Positions 22,414-24,853 of a DNA stretch of 24,853 bases are shown here, one piece after another; the first letter of the stretch is position 1, and each line of letters begins with the position of its first letter. The position numbers were made by a program, and so were the translations under genes. The notes beneath the pieces are model-generated. The model did no database searches, was not told the origin of the DNA, and saw nothing but the letters and a program-made list of their open reading frames with translations. This DNA is from a virus, in the IMG/VR virus record IMGVR_UViG_3300006793_000264, positions 1-24,853 of that record; one strand, given 5' to 3'.

Positions 22414-22950
22414 ATGGCTTATAATAACGTAAACAATTTGCAAAGGCTTGTATCTACAACAGAGGTACTTGCAACATTATCAAATCCTAATTTTGATGCC
22501 GGATTGATTACTGATGACGTTATTAAGATAGCTGAAATAACTCATATAGAAAAAACAATTGGTAGAGAATATTACGAAGAATTAGTAATTCAACATCACA
22601 ACGCAACATTGACGGCAGACAATACTATAGTTATGAATGATTATCTTATTAGATGTTTATGTTGGTTTGTACGATTTGAGATATTAAATGATTTACAATA
22701 TCAAACTACAAATAGTGGAGTAATGCAAAACATAGATGATTTTAGTCAAGCAGTATCTCCAAAGCAATTCGATTTAATCAAACAAGACGTTTATAGAAAA
22801 GCTAAATTGTTTTTACAAGATATGCTAGATTTTATAAATGATGAAAATAATTTAAGTAACTATCCAACATACAAAAATAGTAAGAGTGCCGATTATGATG
22901 CTATGGGAGATGTTACTGCTAACAAACAAGGTGGAATAATATTTTATTAA
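22414..22950 (+). CDS. Head-tail connector / head completion-like protein
   Basis: A 178-residue helical protein. The pattern IAEITHIEKTIGREYYEELV is followed by NDYLIRCLCWFVRFEIL and QFDLIKQDVYRKAKLFLQDMLDF, with a short NNLSNYPTYKN C-terminal turn. Helical proteins of this size with an IG-x-x-YY-x-x-L segment occur in Bacteroidota phages and prophages in the neck position, as I recall. The connector would close the portal and receive the tail. Location next to the portal group supports this. The call is moderate because no catalytic or metal residues can be checked. Confidence 0.5.
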   Translation: MAYNNVNNLQRLVSTTEVLATLSNPNFDAGLITDDVIKIAEITHIEKTIGREYYEELVIQHHNATLTADNTIVMNDYLIRCLCWFVRFEILNDLQYQTTNSGVMQNIDDFSQAVSPKQFDLIKQDVYRKAKLFLQDMLDFINDENNLSNYPTYKNSKSADYDAMGDVTANKQGGIIFY

Positions 22951-22953
22951 TAA

Positions 22954-23715
22954 ATGAGTAATTTTCATAGTAAACAAAAAGGGACACAGGTACATAATCC
23001 AAAGAGATTTGAGGAAGCATCTGATAATTCGTTATTAGCTAAAATTGATGGAAACGTATCCTATGTAACTACAAACCATCAACATACTACAACATTGCAA
23101 CCTGTTGCTGATGTAAGTGGTAGTTTAAATAATAAATCTTTTATTTTATATACTAAAAATAATACACAAAAAATATTAGTAGTATTTAATGTGGGGGGAT
23201 TAATGAATTTAATTACTCCGGATGGAATAGATAAAAGAATCAATATTGCAATAGACACAAACGATACAGTTGCTAGTATTATAGACGATATTGTTATAGC
23301 ATTAAATTCTAATAGTGATAATACACATACTATATTTAAAACACTAACAGATAATACTACAACATTAACTCTCGTAAGCGAGGCTAATGCTTTGCCGATT
23401 GACGTAGATACAGGATTTACTTTCACAACATCAACGGCACAAAATTCAGTTGAAGAATATTTGGTATCCGAAGCAACGACAGGAAAATTAGTTTTTAAGT
23501 CGGCAGCCGATGGAATTGGAGATAAATTTTTTCAACATAATCAAACAGAAGCGAGTGCAACTTGGGTAGTAAATCATAATATGACTAAATTCCCAAGTGT
23601 TACTGTTGTTGATTCAGCAGGTACTGTAGTGATTGGAAAGGTTACATATAACTCAACATCACAAGCAACACTTAACTTTGTAAGTGCATTTTCCGGAAGT
23701 GCATATTTTAACTAA
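22954..23715 (+). CDS. Fibre-like virion protein with C-terminal receptor/trimerisation-type domain
   Basis: A 253-residue protein. The N-terminus is short and polar (MSNFHSKQKGTQVHNPKRF). The middle is Thr/Asn-rich and strand-forming. The last ~60 residues (FFQHNQTEASATWVVNHNM, then FPSVTVVDSAGTVVIGKV and FSGSAYFN) match a domain widespread at the C-terminus of phage fibre proteins, with the pattern W-x-V-x-HNM-x-K-x-PSV-x-V-VDSAG. It probably forms a trimeric fibre or appendage tip. It is placed just before the larger fibre gene. An A-rich gap of 32 bases follows. Confidence 0.65.
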   Translation: MSNFHSKQKGTQVHNPKRFEEASDNSLLAKIDGNVSYVTTNHQHTTTLQPVADVSGSLNNKSFILYTKNNTQKILVVFNVGGLMNLITPDGIDKRINIAIDTNDTVASIIDDIVIALNSNSDNTHTIFKTLTDNTTTLTLVSEANALPIDVDTGFTFTTSTAQNSVEEYLVSEATTGKLVFKSAADGIGDKFFQHNQTEASATWVVNHNMTKFPSVTVVDSAGTVVIGKVTYNSTSQATLNFVSAFSGSAYFN

Positions 23716-23747
23716 AATCAATTAATTAATTATAAATAAAAAAAAGA

Positions 23748-24853
23748 ATGGCTATTAAATTTTTAAACAATCTAGATGTACAAGGTACATTAGATTTAAA
23801 TGACAATCAATTACTCAATATTGTTGTACAGAAATTAGCTACAGACCCTGCAGTTGTTGAAGGACAAATTTACTACAATACTGCTTCGGATGTACTAAAA
23901 TATGCAACGGCAAGTGCTTGGGTAGAATTATCTTCTGCAACAGGAGATATTACAGGAGTAACTGCAGGTAGTGGATTAGCAGGTGGTGGTGGTAGTGGAA
24001 CAGTAACAGTAAGTTTACACCAGGACACTTTAGATGAAATCGCAGCGAATACTGCAAAAAATTCATATCCAAGTGCAGACGCAACTAAATTAAGTGGTAT
24101 TGATGCAAGTGCAAATAATTATTCACTTCCAACGGCTTCCGGCTCTACATTAGGGGGGATAAAAGTAGGAACAAATTTAAGTATTGCAAGTGGTGTTTTA
24201 TCTGCTACTGATACTAATACAACTTACTCTGTTGGAGATGGTGGATTAACTCAAAAGAATTTTACTACAACTTTAAAATCAAAACTTGATGCTATTGAAT
24301 CTGGTGCTGACGTAACAGATTCTACAAATGTTGTTGCAGCCCTAACGGCAGGTTCTAATATTACTATTGCAGCAAATGGTACAATTTCATCAACAGATAC
24401 TAATACTACATATTCTGTAGGTAATGGTGGATTATCAGAAATCAATTTTACAAGTGCAGATAATACAAAACTTGACGGAATTGAGGCTTCGGCAGATGTT
24501 ACTGATACAGCGAATGTTAGAAGTGCAGGGGCATTGATGGATGATGAAATAACAGATTTAGCAGGTATAAAATCATTAACAGTTTCTGATTTAGCAACTA
24601 AATCTGCTCCGGCACTAACAGGAAATGCAACTGCAGTAACACAAGATGCAGGAAATAACTCTACTAGAATTGCTACAACTGCTTTCGTTACAAGTGCAGT
24701 TTCTAATTTAGTTGGTGGTGCACCTGCAGCCCTTGATACTTTAAACGAATTAGCTGCAGCTATTGGAGATGATTCTTCATATGCTAGTGGAATTACTACT
24801 GCTTTAGCAGGTAAATCTCCAACGGCAGGTAATACTAGTTTGACAACAGTAGG
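23748..24853 (+). CDS. Tail fibre protein, 3' end outside the window
   Basis: An open frame from the ATG at 23748 to the window edge (368 codons, no stop). The leader is A-rich (TATAAATAAAAAAAAGA). The N-terminal segment MAIKFLNNLDVQGTLDLND and DPAVVEGQIYYNTASDVLK are typical of fibre tail-attachment parts. Two copies of a 62-residue repeat follow, each with DTNTTYSVG and a KLD-x-IE-S/A-x-ADVTD motif. Then comes a phage-fibre-repeat-like part, TRIATTAFVTSAV and DTLNELAAAIGDDSSY. Such fibres form trimers that bind the host surface; the receptor-binding end lies beyond the window. Confidence 0.8.
   Translation, partial: MAIKFLNNLDVQGTLDLNDNQLLNIVVQKLATDPAVVEGQIYYNTASDVLKYATASAWVELSSATGDITGVTAGSGLAGGGGSGTVTVSLHQDTLDEIAANTAKNSYPSADATKLSGIDASANNYSLPTASGSTLGGIKVGTNLSIASGVLSATDTNTTYSVGDGGLTQKNFTTTLKSKLDAIESGADVTDSTNVVAALTAGSNITIAANGTISSTDTNTTYSVGNGGLSEINFTSADNTKLDGIEASADVTDTANVRSAGALMDDEITDLAGIKSLTVSDLATKSAPALTGNATAVTQDAGNNSTRIATTAFVTSAVSNLVGGAPAALDTLNELAAAIGDDSSYASGITTALAGKSPTAGNTSLTTV
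24153..24533 (+). repeat. Two tandem 62-codon repeats inside the tail fibre gene
   Basis: The motif starting at GATACTAATAC occurs at 24210 and again at 24396, a spacing of 186 bases (62 codons). Each unit reads G-x-N-x-(S/T)IA, then TDTNTTYSVG-x-GGL, then KLD-x-IE-x-x-ADVTD. Copies differ at the codon level, so they are old rather than recent duplications. They probably form repeated shaft elements of the fibre. Confidence 0.75.

Noticed and set aside
1-24853. tRNA genes, CRISPR arrays, insertion sequences or integrase/attachment sites
   Set aside because: I looked for tRNA-like GTTC-GA arms, spaced direct repeats, terminal inverted repeats and integrase or transposase motifs, and saw none that I can support.

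Overview
The window is part of the genome of a tailed double-stranded DNA phage (or prophage), most likely a siphophage of a Bacteroidota host, probably a flavobacterium. The phage assignment rests on a recognisable terminase pair, tape measure protein, tail tube, HK97-type capsid with ClpP-like prohead protease, portal and tail fibre. The host inference rests on strong AT-richness, A-rich leaders instead of Shine-Dalgarno sites before the structural genes, two perfect copies of the Bacteroidota -7 promoter element (TANNTTTG, both read TATATTTG), and hub and distal-tail-like proteins of types I associate with Bacteroidota phages. I see no sheath gene. All supported genes lie on the plus strand and most overlap or abut, often as TAATG or ATGA junctions.

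Layout. (1) 1-275: the C-terminal end of a probable metallophosphoesterase, the tail of a replication/nucleic-acid module outside the window. (2) 303-4525: an accessory cassette behind a TATATTTG promoter: ParB-like protein, small aromatic-rich protein, DNA methyltransferase of the DPPW type, SpeD-like pyruvoyl decarboxylase, an IbrA-like PP-loop/PAPS-reductase protein, its partner IbrB (ParB-like), and a third ParB-like protein with a CxxC knuckle. (3) 4527-6482: packaging genes (small terminase, HNH nuclease, large terminase). (4) 6523-16534: after a second TATATTTG promoter, a tail block: a probable tail assembly chaperone pair joined by a -1 frameshift, tail-completion-like proteins, a distal-tail-like protein, a 1002-residue hub/adhesin-like protein and a 1249-residue tape measure. 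Two lysine-rich micro-ORFs are embedded here. (5) 16552-17302: three small genes (Cys-rich, unknown, possible helix-turn-helix). (6) 17362-20002: ClpP-like protease fused to a probable scaffold, major capsid protein and tail tube, closed by a clear rho-independent terminator. (7) 20087-24853: portal, head/neck proteins and fibre proteins; the last gene runs off the right edge.

How it fits together. Packaging and virion genes form a complete siphophage assembly line in an unusual order: the tail block lies between terminase and capsid, and the portal follows the capsid and tail tube. The terminator after the tail tube separates high-copy products (capsid, tube) from low-copy ones (portal). The cassette in 303-4525 is the most novel part. 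It combines a DNA methyltransferase, a polyamine-type decarboxylase, a PP-loop sulfur/adenylation-type enzyme and three ParB folds, which suggests nucleic-acid modification, defence evasion or host metabolic takeover. The function of the IbrA/IbrB pair in phages is not known to me.
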